Of a DNA stretch of 64,000 nt, positions 14,583-26,253 are shown piece after piece (the stretch's first letter is position 1; each line of letters begins with the position of its first letter). The stretch spans positions 104,327,014 to 104,391,013 of the forward strand of contig NC_034409.1 of NCBI RefSeq assembly GCF_002078875.1, read 5' to 3'. The DNA comes from Numida meleagris (lineage: Eukaryota; Chordata; Aves; Galliformes; Numididae). Both the position numbers and the translations under genes were made by a program. Under the pieces are notes generated by a model that saw only the letters and a program-made list of their open reading frames with translations, made no database searches and was not told the DNA's origin.

Positions 14583-14837
14583 TTACTTCTTTTTAGAGGA
14601 CACTCAAGAGAACCAATCACTGAGAAATGTGAAAATGGCAGTTGAGCATTCCATTTTGAGATCTGCTGGAGCAAAAACTACCAAGGGCTGATCAGCTAGT
14701 TCAGCACAGTGACAGCAGTACAAGGGCTCTGGACTCTGCAGAATCTTCATCCATCTCTGCCTCCACATCCTGCCCAGAGATACAGCCCAGTCCAGTAGGA
14801 GGTCCAACCTCTCCACCACCCTTTTCTTTTTAGATCG

Positions 14838-15020
14838 TTAGGCTGTGGATGCCCCATCACTGGAGGTGTTCAAGGCTAGGTTGGATGGGACTCTGGGCAA
14901 CCTTATCTAGTGCCTGATTTAGTGATTGGCCACTCTGCCCATGGCAGGAGGTTTGGATCTAGATGACCTTTGAGGTACCTTCCAATCCGAGCCATTCTAT
15001 GATTCTATGGTTCCGTGATT
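14838..15020 (+). mobile_element. CR1 3' end
   Basis: Contains CACTGGAGGTGTTCAAGGC, GGTTGGATGGGACTCTGGGC and the tail ATTCTATGATTCTATGGTTC. It lies opposite in orientation to the copy at 14506, about 255 bp away, so the two are divergent tail-outward fragments. Confidence 0.88.
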
Positions 15021-17586
15021 AAGCCCCGCTAGTAGAATCTCCAAAAGCAAAAACAGAGCATCTAATTCTAGAAACCTGATTTTAACTGAGCTCATCTTCA
15101 AAGTACTGCTTTGTACAAGGAGGGCTGGCATTAGGGGAAGTACCATGAAAAACCCACATCAGTCTTTTGCTTTTTCCTTAAAAATGTGTAAGAGATGAAT
15201 TCCATAGAGGAAAACTATGGCTTTGATCTAATTTTTAAAGAACTATAAGGAGTGCTGAAAACACACAAAACTTGTACCAAGGTAAATGACAGGTTGCCCA
15301 TCTTATCCCCTTGTTGAATAAAATCTCAAAAAAAAAAAAAAGTTATCACTTTCCTTTCCCAATATAGAGGAATGCCCAAGTCCTTGAATAAAAAATTTAA
15401 ATCCTTTCCTTCTGACAAGACCCATAAAAAATACTGCCATGGTAATTCTTATGCAATTCAATGCTTTCTCCTGAAGAATGCATCATTTTAACACTATCTG
15501 GATGAAGTTCCCTGTGGCAGCTTTTATATACTCTGGAAGCAAATCCCCAAGTATCAAAGTCAATTGAACAGCCTTTCAGCAGTCTCAAATCATCTTTCAG
15601 CACAACAGCCCTTAAAAGGCCACTGACCTCACTCCCATTCCACAGACTCTCCACTGAGCAGCAAATATCTTGTCTTTAAGGGTCAAAGTCATTTCCCAAC
15701 ACAGATTGCTGCTTCCTATCAAAGACCAGAAGGAGTAATTTGAAAGAAAGAACCATTCCATACACAGTAAAACTCTTTGGTGATCCACAGCCAAAACCAA
15801 TGTTATATGGCAGCTGCTAATGGTCTTAGTGGAAGCTAACCTTTCAATCTCTGCTTCCAGGCTGACTACAGCTCACTTAGACTCACTTTTAACTACAAGC
15901 CAGATATCAGAGCCAGCAGAAGTGCTGGTATTTGCCTTCCAAATGAATGAGACAGCAGAAATGTGGAGCATCGGCTTAATCAAAGTGTGAATTGAAGAAA
16001 TATCTCAAAGAAATTTCTCTCACTCTGCAGTCACTACTCTGTGAAATCTACAGATGTAGTGAAGATATTTTGAAGAGATGGTAGCATAGCTATAGCTCCA
16101 ATACAAGAGGAAGCACAGATATGAATTTTTCTTCTTGCAAGACCACGGTCTGTTACCATATCTGAGCTTGCTATCTTTCACAAACATCTATCCAGGCAAA
16201 ACTTGGGTCTCTGAGCAATGGAACCAGGTCTGTGAATCTGAGAATCTGAAAACAAGTGCAGGAAAGAAACAGAGATAAGAATTTTCTGTTGGAAGTATTG
16301 AGTGATGACTTGTCACTTCTTCAAAGTGAGAATTTGCTTTCCTTTCTCTCTATTCATAAAGTTGCTTTGAGACAAAATAGTCAGCTGCAGCATCCTTTTG
16401 TGCAATTGTTCCTCCTTCAAAGTAGGGGAGGAATAGTGGTGCTATAGTGAATTGCATATATATATATATTGCAAATATAGTGAGTTGCACTGGACATTTT
16501 AGTTAACTGCTCCCATCCACACCATTGCCCTCTTCCCTGACAGGCCCCGCTGTCAGGAAGAACCACCACCAAGCAAACCATGTTGTTAGGATCCATCCCC
16601 ACACAACATCCAGACACCCTTTACACAAATAAAACCAACCATCAAAGTTTAGATATGAATGCAGAAGAGAGTAGAGCTGAGGAATGTAGGTGGGGAAAGG
16701 TTAAAGGTTTTTTTTATCTTGGCATCAGTAACTTTGTATGAGACTCAAAGAGACCTAGACTTACAATTTACTGAAATAAAGTGTGAAGAGCAGAGATTCT
16801 GATAGGGGCATTTAATAAAGCCTTAAAACAGCATTAACTTTTCAAGACTGCGAAGAGACTGTTAGCATCTAGAGTTTAATAAAAGGAGTCAAAAGTGATA
16901 AGAGGAATTACGAACCAGTCAACCTCATCTCAGTACTTTGAAGAAACAGTGAGAGTCTCATTAAGGATTGCACAGTTAGGCATGTGGACAAAAAAAAAAA
17001 CCCAAGGGTCAAAGCCTGTATAGCTTCTGTAATAAGAGCTAGTGCTTCATTATCTAATAAAAAAAAAAAGTATAATAAAAAGGACAGGTGATCTGATGGG
17101 AATCATCCACTTGTTTTTTTCAAAAGATTTTTTGTAAGTTCCACCAGAATAGACCATGAAGAAAAATAAATAGGCAGAGGCAAAAGAGTAATGCTATGTT
17201 CAGTATTAATGTCAAGTTAGACCAAAAGGGAGAAATTACTCAAGTGAGAAGAGTCCTCCACAAACAAATATAGCAAAGTTAATGGTAAATCTGGGAAAAT
17301 TGATTCACTGATAAATACTAATTCATCAAAGCAAACTATGTCTCCAGCCAAGGAAACAAATGTTGACAAAGGCCTATTTTCATGAAAAGGAAAGACAACT
17401 ATAATTCTGTCATTTTTACATCTGTGATGGTAGAAACAGCTCACTGAACCAGATTTAAAGGAAAGATCTGCTATCAATTACTTACTGTAGTAGTCACTGA
17501 TAAGTAAGTAGTTATAGTGATACATTTTAGAAGTTAACTAAAAAAAGAATTCAAATATAAGAAAAATCAAAATAAAATACATTGAT
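15021..17586. other. AT-rich non-coding DNA
   Basis: Contains a short (AT)n at about 16457-16469 and A runs at 16990 and 17060. No gene seen. Confidence 0.6.
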
Positions 17587-18222
17587 TGATGCATTTGGCC
17601 ATGAGCCAGCAGTGTGCCATTGTGGCCAAAAAGGCCAGTGGTATCCTGGGATGCATTAGAAGGAGTGTGGCCAGCAGGTTTGAGGGAGGTGATCCTCCTC
17701 CCCTACTCTGCTCTGGTGAGGCCACTGTGTCCAGTTCTGGTCTCCCCAGTTCAGAAAAGGTAGGGATCATTCATCTAGAGACAGTCCAGCAGAGGGCCAC
17801 AGAGATGGTTAGGAGTCTGGAGCATCTCCCGAATTAGAAAAGGCTGAGGGACCTGGGACTGTTCAGCATGGAGAAGACTGAGAGGTGATCCCATCAATGT
17901 TTATAAATATCTAAAGGGTGGGTATCAACTGAATGGGGCTAGCCTCTTTTTAGCAGTGCCCACTGACAGGACAAGGGGTAACGAGCAAAAACTGGAACAC
18001 AGGAAGATCCATATGAACACAAGGAAAAACTGCTTTGAGGGTGACAGAGCACAGGAACTGCCCAGAGAGGTGGTAGCATCTCCTTTTCTGGAGATATTCA
18101 AGACCCACTGGGATGCCTTCCTGTGTGACCTGCTGTAGGGAACAGCTTTAGCAGGGGGTTGGACTCAATGGTCTCCAGAGGTCCCTTCCAACCCCTATTA
18201 TCCTGTGATTCTGTGATTTATT
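17587..18222 (+). mobile_element. CR1 LINE, 5'-truncated, with decayed ORF2 C-terminus
   Basis: The longest CR1 copy here. It carries the end of the reverse-transcriptase ORF: MSQQCAIVAKKASGILGCI at the start, and DRTRGNEQKLEHRK...LPREVV...LEIFKTHWDAFLCDLL near the end. A stop or frame change near 17840 and a short deletion around 18035-18055 break it. The 3' UTR runs through GGTCCCTTCCAACCCC to CTGTGATTCTGTGATT. Non-functional. Confidence 0.88.
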
Positions 18223-20546
18223 TTTTAAAGTATCATTAGTGGAATTGCTTTGGGAATATCTGAGCTTGTATTTTTCCTCCTCATTTCAGGGAAGAAAATT
18301 TTCCATCCTCCTAGTTCTTACAGGAGATGCAGCTGGTCTCTATGCAGCAGTTGACAACGGGGAGTTTTTAGTATCAAGTCCAGTGAATTCAGGAACAGTG
18401 CTCCCCTAAAGCAAAACAAGTTAAAAACTAGGAGCATCTCCCACTGCATGGGACTGACCATTCCCAGCCACAAACAAGGCAGACCATCTTCCTAAGGTCT
18501 TGCTCAAAATTCAAGGAGGGAATTACTCACACACACATTACTTCAGCCAGACATTGTACACCCCCTTGGTTCCCACAGCGTACCTCAGAGATGGTGGGCA
18601 TGAGCCTATTAGTTTAATCTTCCTCTCACACACGTGGTAATGACAATAATGTTTTGGCAGGCAACATAATTCTCATATAACACACACACTGTTCATTACA
18701 CATGCACCTCATTTTCAAGCTGCTGCATGCATCAAACAAGTTTATTGTTTCTCCTCCCTGTTGATTTTTTTCCTTTTTTTTTCTTGTTTACAAAATATTG
18801 CTAGAGAGAAAGGAGAGAAATAAGAGCAGGGCTAAAAAAAAGTCACCTTCTCAAAAACAACTATCAAATTTGAGAAAATATGCACATCAATTCCCAGGGG
18901 AATAACCAAACCAAGGGGCACAATGTGACCAGACAGATCAGCCAAAAGCAGAGTGTAAGTAGACATTAAATATCTAAAATTAGGTGAATTGAAAATTAAT
19001 GAATCAATAAGTACAAGTGCCTCTTGATTTGTTTATAGCAGATGTTGATGTTCCAGCCCCCAGCCTCCAAAGGTGACTTATGATGCCCATTAATTCTTCA
19101 AGAAAACTGGCATGAGTTACTGGTCTGTAAGGAAAAAATAGGAGACTGCTTTCTTAGTATGTAAGATCTGTTCTTCCAACTCATGTCTAAGCCTGCAGAT
19201 TGGCTTTTCAACTGGCAAAAATCACCGTTCTTCAGCTGAAGAAAATGAATCATCCATTTTAATGGCCATAGGGAATGTAGCCCTCATAGATCAACAAAGA
19301 TGCTACTGTCCTTTCTGCAGCAATGCCCAAACACCATTTCCTTGTTGGACTTGGAAATCAGACTCCACAAAGTGGATATTGAGAAAGTCCCAGAAGATGA
19401 GAGGGCAGACAGCTCTATCTGTCCACACACAGTGGAGGGAGATCAGAGAGCCAAAAGGTACGGTCTAAATCAAAGAATGGCTTTTTTTTTCTCTCATCAA
19501 CTATAGCTATGTGCCTAAAAGTGGAGTAGGTGATTTACTTTCAGGTTTTCGTACAGAACAGGAAACCAGTAATAGTGGAAAGGATGGTCTGAAAATACAC
19601 CTTTATAAGCACAGCCTTCTGTTCAGTACAAAGCCTTTTGTTATCACTCAAGTACAATCGCTTGACATACCAAGCCAATCTGTGGCATGTTCAAAGAGCT
19701 ACATGGTGGTGAGGGAACACAGGAAAGGAGATATTTCATTAATTCCCTTTTATTTATGAATATTGCAATTACATTTCAAGTGAGCCACTAGTGCATCCTC
19801 AGGCTGTATTAGAGGGCAGAGGGGTAAACACTCCTATTGTTTCTAAGCCAGAAAATTATTACTTTATGACCTCTCAAATGCCCTGTCTGCTGACCTCTGA
19901 GGATATTCAACCTGGCAGTTGACATCTGTGGTCCCATCAGCAGCACTGAAGTAAAAGGTACTTAATGCAGAGCAGCTCTTTTGCAAGGTTAGAAAGGATC
20001 GATAGGAGATGTGTTTAATGTGGTATCACTATCAGGTCTCATCTCACTTCTAAAACTGAAATATCCACAGTGGGACATAATCTTAGTCACACAGCTGAGA
20101 GATCTTTAACACGACAAGATCCCTTTCTCCCAGGTCTAGAAATGTAGCTCAAGACACACAGAGGAAATTGCCATGGTTTAGAATAAATATGCACTTTTCA
20201 AAAAGAAAAATGATCAGAGGAAGGCTTCTGGCATTTCAATCCCACAGCATTTTTTTCTGGAGCTTGAGCAGTTCTTGTGGAAAACAGACAGCTTTGCAAT
20301 AGGCTGTGAACAAACCCAGGATAGTTTCTCCCCTGGGTACCCGTGTGTCCTCTGCTTTAAGCTAATCCTCTGTGACTGTAGAAAAAAGTAAAAAACATAG
20401 TTAGAGGGAAGGTAGCTTCCCCCAGCCAATTCAGTGAGCTGCAATTCATGCAACAAACCTGTCAAGGCTCACCAAAAAGAAGCACAATTCAGCTGTTCTA
20501 TAAGTACATTAATTCAGTCTGGTAGATCTTGTGTTACAGCAGAGAG
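18223..20546. other. AT-rich non-coding DNA
   Basis: No supported feature between two CR1 copies. Confidence 0.6.
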
Positions 20547-20640
20547 TAGAATTATAGTACCACTAAGTTTGGAAAAGACCGCTAAGATCATATAGTCCAA
20601 CCATCAACCCATCGACAGCTCCTTTACTTGCTTCCATCTA
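20547..20640 (-). mobile_element. CR1 3' end, short
   Basis: GAATTATAGTACCACTAAG, then TTTGGAAAAGACCGCTAAG and ATCATATAGTCCAACC, match the reverse complement of a CR1 3' terminus with a degraded octamer tail. Confidence 0.75.
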
Positions 20641-23324
20641 ACTGTAGTCAACTATATATTTAAAACACACTTCTGAAAACACTGGTGTTACCTTACCACA
20701 TTTATCATAAAATACATATGCTCCCTCTTCCTGCTTGGACAAGAGCAGGCCTATGATGTTTAGGATATCCTCTACATCTCTTCATGCCGTGTAGCCAGTG
20801 TTCAGTGGGATTCCCAGCATGAAATCCTCCAGATCCCCAAGGCTCCATTGTCCTCAGCACATATCGCATTCCCATCTGGCAATTGGCAGGGCTGGGTTAC
20901 ACCAGCATGCCTGTGGTGGCATCCAACATCCAGAGAAGAGCTGCTGGGGACAGCTGCCCTCCAGCTTATACAACTTCTGGTTAATGGCAGAAAGTAGACA
21001 AGTGTGAAGAGATAGCAGAGCCACCCCTGGAAGAGTTTTATGCTCCTATACAGTATGTACGTGTACTACGAACTGAAGAGTGCAGTTCTATTGCTAATCC
21101 CCAAAGGCATCTGCTCAGACGAGTGATTCAATTGTCTGGCTTGGAAACTTGCTGATAATTACAGTTGTTACAGTTTTCAACCCAAGTTGCTGAGCTGGGA
21201 ATTAAACAGCAGCTTGTTATCATGCCTACATGCTAGCCACATTTTACTGTCCTTAACAAAGTGGTATATGTCAGCGTTGCCCCTTTTGGGCTAGATATAC
21301 ATTCCCAGACATGTTCAGTTACATCTCTTTCTAGACTCCAATAGGCATGTGAATGCCCACATAAAATATGCTGAAATTCCCATTCCAGCTCTCTTTTGAG
21401 AGAGATGCGGCTACTCTGCGGCAGAATCTGCAATGGTGAATTTAAAAATGGATTTGAACCAAGTGTGTTAGGTTTGCAATATGATCGCTGAGGGACTAGA
21501 AAGGAAGAAGGGATGCCAGGAGAAAAGCTGCGCTGGCTTGAAGTGTGAAACACAAGTTCTGAGCAATTAAGAAGCAGCGATCTTATTTACTCTTTTTTCT
21601 CTGCAGACTTCTTTTCTGTTCAGACATACTTCATGCTTTTCATTTTCATGCATCCCCCAAACACTGAAGAAGGATATGTCTATGGCTCCATGCTCATGCT
21701 AAGCACTAAGCACTGTATCTGTTTCTCTCCTGCTGATCAGGCAGGAAACCAGGGCTGGGTCACCCCACAGAACAGCAGCCTGAGCTGCTCACTGTGACTG
21801 TGCATGCCACCACAGCCAGCATGTCCACTGAATGAAGCATTAACTCTTCTAAAATCAGTATCTCCTGTTCTCTAATAAGAAAAAATTTGTTGGTAAGAGC
21901 ATGAGTATTTCTCCTACCTCTTCTCCTGCTCACATAGATATTTTCTTTAATTATCAGTAGATTTGGATTCTGGCAGTGCTTTGAGCAAGGTTTTATACAG
22001 CCACAAAGAGAGCCCTTGAAAAGGTACACACTGTCTGACATAAAGCCAAGCCAGCCCTTGCAGTTCTCACATCTATCCACAATCCTTTGTCCACTGAACT
22101 CAGATGAAACCGCAGCAGGCTTCTTACAGTTTTCAAAAAACATTTTTGGTACTTAGCTCGGTCAACATGTGTGTTGAGGTGGGAGGATAAAGACATGGGA
22201 TGAAAATCTAGGTCCATTAAAGCCAAAGGGAGCTTAACCATTTAACGCAGCATAGGACAATACTTCTGCCTACACCCCAGCTTTTGAAAGTACAGTACAA
22301 TAGCCAGATTATGAGTTGACCTTTCGTACAATGACAAGGACATACAAGGAACATTTGACAAAATTGCACTGAAGTTGGGCACAGAAATTTCTATTTCCTC
22401 CTCCACAGCATTTATCATCGTAATAGTTTTGTATTAGCATCACTGCCACTGTATTCAAGCACTTTCTGAAGGGCTTCACTGATTCTTCTATTGGAATTGA
22501 GGTCATCTCTGGCTCTTCTGCCCTGATTGAAGGCCTTGTGTCAGACTGTTTGGTTGACGGCAAGCTCAATCAGAACTTCAGGAGGAAAACACTGATGGAA
22601 TGATGAGTATAACATTAATGTTGTAGAAAGCCACCACAATAAGCATTTCTTAGCATTAAATAAACAGATAAATAACATAGTATTTCTCAGCATTAGGCAT
22701 TCTGTGGGTCTCCACTAATCTCTGGATTCCTCTCAGACCATTCATCCCTGCCCTCATAGGCTTCACCATGAGCTGTGTCACCAGACACAGCCCCTAGGAC
22801 CTGCAACAGACAATGGGGTTTCTAAGATCCACATTTTGGCCTATCAGTTAGCCAGATGTGATCTGCACATTAACTGGAAAATTAGGACTTATTAGAGGCT
22901 AATTAAGTCTCTGGTGGGTTTTCAGCAGGCAAGCAAGAAGCAAGGAGCAGGGGAGAAAAAAACATTGCAATTTTAGCAGGTGCCTGTTCACCTTCACATT
23001 CAAATTCAGCTAAAAATTTCATCACCTCTCCCTGAAGGTGATGGACTGCTCTGGCTGGAGAAAATGAAGCAGCCTCACCTAGAAAGTCCAGGTGAAATAA
23101 GGTACGGCCTGGTGCAAGGTGAAGGTAGCTGTAGTGTCTTCCACAGAGCTGCATTTCTTCCAGATAATTCAGAATTTCCCTAGTGGTTTTCAAACATGGT
23201 CCTCTGTTCCTCACCCCACTGTGTTCGCAAAGTTCTTGATTTTTATTAAGATCTCTACCACAAGCAGAGGTTCTATCTCACCCTGAACAGAATACAAACA
23301 GGCATGAGTTTAGGGGTTAAATTA
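20641..23324. other. Non-coding DNA
   Basis: Minus-strand open frames at 21233-21553 and 21760-22143 show no family text or splice context, and I do not call them genes. Confidence 0.55.
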
Positions 23325-23704
23325 CTTCTGGGATTGTTCTGTCTGGAGAAAAGGAGGCTCAGGGGAGACCTCAACACTCTCTACAGCCATCTGAAAGGAG
23401 GTTGTGGGGGTGGGGGGGTTGGACTTTTCTCCCACATAACAGTGATAGGACGAGAATTAATGGCCTTAAGTTGCACCGGGGGAGGTTCAGGTTGGGTGTT
23501 AGGATAAATTTCTTCTCAGAAAGAGCGGTGAGACACTGGCACAGGCTGCCCAGGGAGGTGGTGGAGTCTGTTCCTGAAAATGTTCAAGAACCATATGGAT
23601 GTGGCACTCAGGGATATGGTCTAGAGTGGTCACAGGTGTGGACTGATAGTTGGACTAGATCTTAGTGGTTTTTCCAACCTTAATGATTTTATCATTCTAT
23701 GATA
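23325..23704 (+). mobile_element. CR1 3' end, about 380 bp
   Basis: Contains CTGGAGAAAAGGAGGCTCAG, GGAGACCTCAACACTCTC, GGCACAGGCTGCCCAGGGAG and GTTGGACTAGATCTTAGTGG, ending ATTTTATCATTCTATGAT. ORF2 remnants are scattered across frames. A G-rich expansion (GGGGGTGGGGGGG) sits at 23405-23418. Confidence 0.88.
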
Positions 23705-24575
23705 CTTACAGAGAACTTGCATGAGGCTTAGGTTTTGGCAGAAACCTGAATCTCTATTTTAAGTTGCTCCAAGTTGTCAGAGTCGCTGCCAACAATCTGA
23801 AAGCAGGGATAGAAAGCCCCCATCTTACTGAAAAGTCAGCTGTTCTGGGTGGTTTGCCTTCTGTATGAGAGGGACAGCCCAGGCTAAGCCCTGTTGGATC
23901 TTCACTATGGCAGACCCAGATGCACTTCTCACATCCCTTCATCTTCCTGAGAAAATACCGATGAAAACTCATCAGCTGGCTGTGGTTAGACCTTGGGTTA
24001 ACCATACCCAGTGAGTAGATTTGGAGACACACTGCCTTTCTGAAAAGGGTAGGTGCAGCTATGGCAGCCTCACAGGGAGGAAGAGGCTGGTACCCTGAAA
24101 GTGGAGCCCAGCACCACCCCAAACCCACTGGTCATGTCCTGATGATCTTTTTGGGGTGCAGATTAACTGTGGGGCAGCTCAGCTCTGCTCATACTGTTAA
24201 CAGACACATGACTTCTGTGTGCATCCCACAGATACGTACAGTCCCAGGGTGAAATTGTGGCGCTGAAGAGAGAAAGGGGGATTTGTTGTAGCCTTCGAAG
24301 TTCTCAGATGGTATTTTTGTCTTCTGGTTGCTTTAACCTGAGTCATAATCCCATTACCATTGCTAATGAATGACAGTTACAGAGCCCATAAATGTGAGAT
24401 CACTCTCAGTGCTCCCTCTAACCTCTAAATGGAGTCAGTCCTCAGGGATGGATGGAATTTCACTGAATTTTTCCATTTCATTTGTATAATAAAATCACTC
24501 TTTGGCCTCTGCTCTGTTCTTTTTTGTCCTTTTTGGACTTAAGGCAGATGCAGAGTAACACTCTGTGGAGAGTTA
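23705..24575. other. Non-coding DNA
   Basis: Transition sequence before the inverted repeat and the left 28-bp repeat. The 124-codon minus frame at 23754-24128 has no recognisable content. Confidence 0.55.
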
Positions 24576-24596
24576 ATCAATGACACAGTCATTGAT
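24576..24596. repeat. Short perfect inverted repeat (9-bp arms, 3-bp spacer)
   Basis: ATCAATGAC, spacer ACA, GTCATTGAT. It lies 16 bp upstream of the left 28-bp repeat and could form a small hairpin or bind a dimeric factor. No function is assigned. Confidence 0.6.
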
Positions 24597-24612
24597 AACC
24601 AATAACCAGGAA

Positions 24613-24640
24613 CAAAAATGTGGTTTTTATGAGTTACTTC
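24613..24640 (+). repeat. 28-bp perfect direct repeat, left copy
   Basis: Starts CAAAAATGTGG and ends GAGTTACTTC. The identical 28 bases occur at 36626-36653. Flanking bases differ on both sides of each copy. The two copies bracket the GC-rich MROH island. Confidence 0.95.
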
Positions 24641-25019
24641 CCATTTAAGTTTCTTTTTAGTATTCCCCAATAGCAGCATATATTCCCGTTTTGAGAATTT
24701 GGAGAGCATTCAATTTTACACAATGCAGAACATCTCCTTTTAGTTCCATATACCTGGGATGCTTACTTTGAATTTGATCCACGTAAATGTGTCTGAGAGC
24801 AGTAAGGAAACTTCAACTAAAGCAATCTAGAATTATGAACAGTAGGAACCAAATTTACACATAGTGACTGCACTGAGCTGAAGCTTGACCTAACGTTGAT
24901 AATCTTCAAACCTTCATACATCAAATCCAAAGAAACAAACATTTTCCCACACCCACGGCTGTATTCTGTTTATTCTGTTCTATTAGTTTTATGGTTGCAC
25001 AGATAAGTTTGCATCAACA

Positions 25020-25405
25020 AAGCTGCAATGAGATCGCATCCCTGTAAGCACACACAGATCTCTAGTTCTTCCAGTTTATTCCCCACGCGGCGTGCATTGC
25101 TAGACAGGCTCTGTAAGGAAGCAGAGGGTGCAGGTGTCTCTAGAGGGATGCAAGAAGGTTTAAGCCGGGCTCTTGGCAACGTTATCTTCTCTGAGGAGTC
25201 CTCACAAGATCCTACTGGACAACTGGGAGGTTTTTCTCCACAGTTTACTAAAAAGACAGCATTCCCAGGCCCTTCTCTGTCACAAGGAACTCCATCCTCT
25301 TCCTCCATCACGTCTGGTTTAATGCTCTGGTCATCAATCCTTCCAGCTTGCTCCCCAAAACACTTTTGCCCCAACTGCTCACTCCTATTCCGTCTCACAC
25401 CCACA
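25020..25405 (-). mobile_element. CR1-like LINE fragment from the 5'/early coding region
   Basis: The minus strand reads 144 codons without a stop. Its end, NARRVGNKLEELE...GCDLIA, resembles the start of the CR1 endonuclease domain (N-A-R-S-x-G-N-K-x-E-E-L-E...YDLIAITETWW). The match stops before the catalytic ETWW block. The fragment may extend upstream to about 25600. Unlike the other CR1 pieces here it is not a 3'-end copy. Identity is from remembered family text. Confidence 0.6.
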
Positions 25406-25639
25406 AACCCGGGCTCTCAAAGGCCCAAAACCTCGATCCTGACACCATCCCCTCAGGCAGTAATTTGCCTCCTCTATTCTCCTCCTTCCTTCTGGGACCC
25501 GGCCGCCAGTCGGGAGGACAGAGGAGTCCCCCATCACTAAGACAGTGCTGCCACAGCACGCGGCAGCGGAGTGCCTCACAAAAACATGCTGTGGTTTAAG
25601 GCCAGCAAGGTTGCCGGGCATGCTGTCTTGTCCCCACTC

Positions 25640-26154
25640 CAGGGCACGTCAATCTCTGTGAGGTGACACTCCTCGGTGAGATGTCACAGTGGCTGTCTCT
25701 TAGGCCCCTGTGGCAGTGGTGGGAGTGGTGGCCCAGTAGCTTGTGGAAGCTGCAGGAGGAGGACCCAGAGAGAGCACTCTGTCTATCTGGAGATATCCTG
25801 CTGTGATGGAGCGGCTGAGAGCCCTTCGAGGTGAGGTCCCTCCACCTCTCTGGACACCGTGACGCTGCCCGAGCACGTGTGTGCCACCAACGTCCGTTTA
25901 GGACGTGCCAGCAGCACTGTCCTTGCTCTGCTGAGTGCAGCTGCCCACCGTGGCCTCCCCAGTGCCCCGGCAAGGGGAAGGCTCTCTCCCCTACCCCCGC
26001 CGATCGCACATGTGCCAGCGCAGCCCACCCTGCGCTGTGGGGCTGGAGGAGCGTTTCTCCCAGAGCTGGCCGCATGCTCGCCCCTGGCTCTGAGCAACAC
26101 CAGCAGCAGCTGCTCTGCTCTTTCCTTCCAGGTCTCTTTGCTTGTGTGGGCTGC
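25640..26154 (+). promoter_or_regulatory. GC-rich 5' flank and probable promoter/5' UTR of the MROH gene
   Basis: The sequence turns strongly GC-rich with frequent CpG here. A perfect E-box (CACGTG, 25874-25879) is present. No TATA box at a sensible distance was seen. The splice acceptor at 26131 implies that transcription starts further upstream, with at least one non-coding exon. The long open frames on both strands in this stretch reflect low stop-codon density in GC-rich DNA. Confidence 0.4.
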
Positions 26155-26253
26155 ATGCCCAGGCGTACACGTCGCGGGAGCAGAGGCAGGGTGGCAAGCT
26201 CTGTCCCTGCCTGTCCCGTGACGTTGCTGCTGCAGCGCCTGCAGGACAAGGAG
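26155..26253 (+). CDS. MROH exon 1 (start exon)
   Basis: The chosen ATG opens a basic N-terminus (MPRRTRRGSRGR) followed by the first helix, VTLLLQRLQDKE. The exon ends GAG|GTGAGC in phase 0. The frame is also open upstream, and a good acceptor (TTTCCTTCCAG) ends at 26131, so the ATG probably lies a few codons inside an exon starting at 26132, with 5' UTR exon(s) further upstream. The ATG context is weak (T at -3). Another start cannot be excluded. Confidence 0.6.

Noticed and set aside
17586..18138. Plus-strand open frames as host genes
   Set aside because: They are fragments of the CR1 ORF2 C-terminus, broken by stops and a deletion.
21760..22143. 127-codon minus-strand frame with several cysteines
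   Set aside because: No recognisable domain, no splice or promoter context. The length is compatible with chance.
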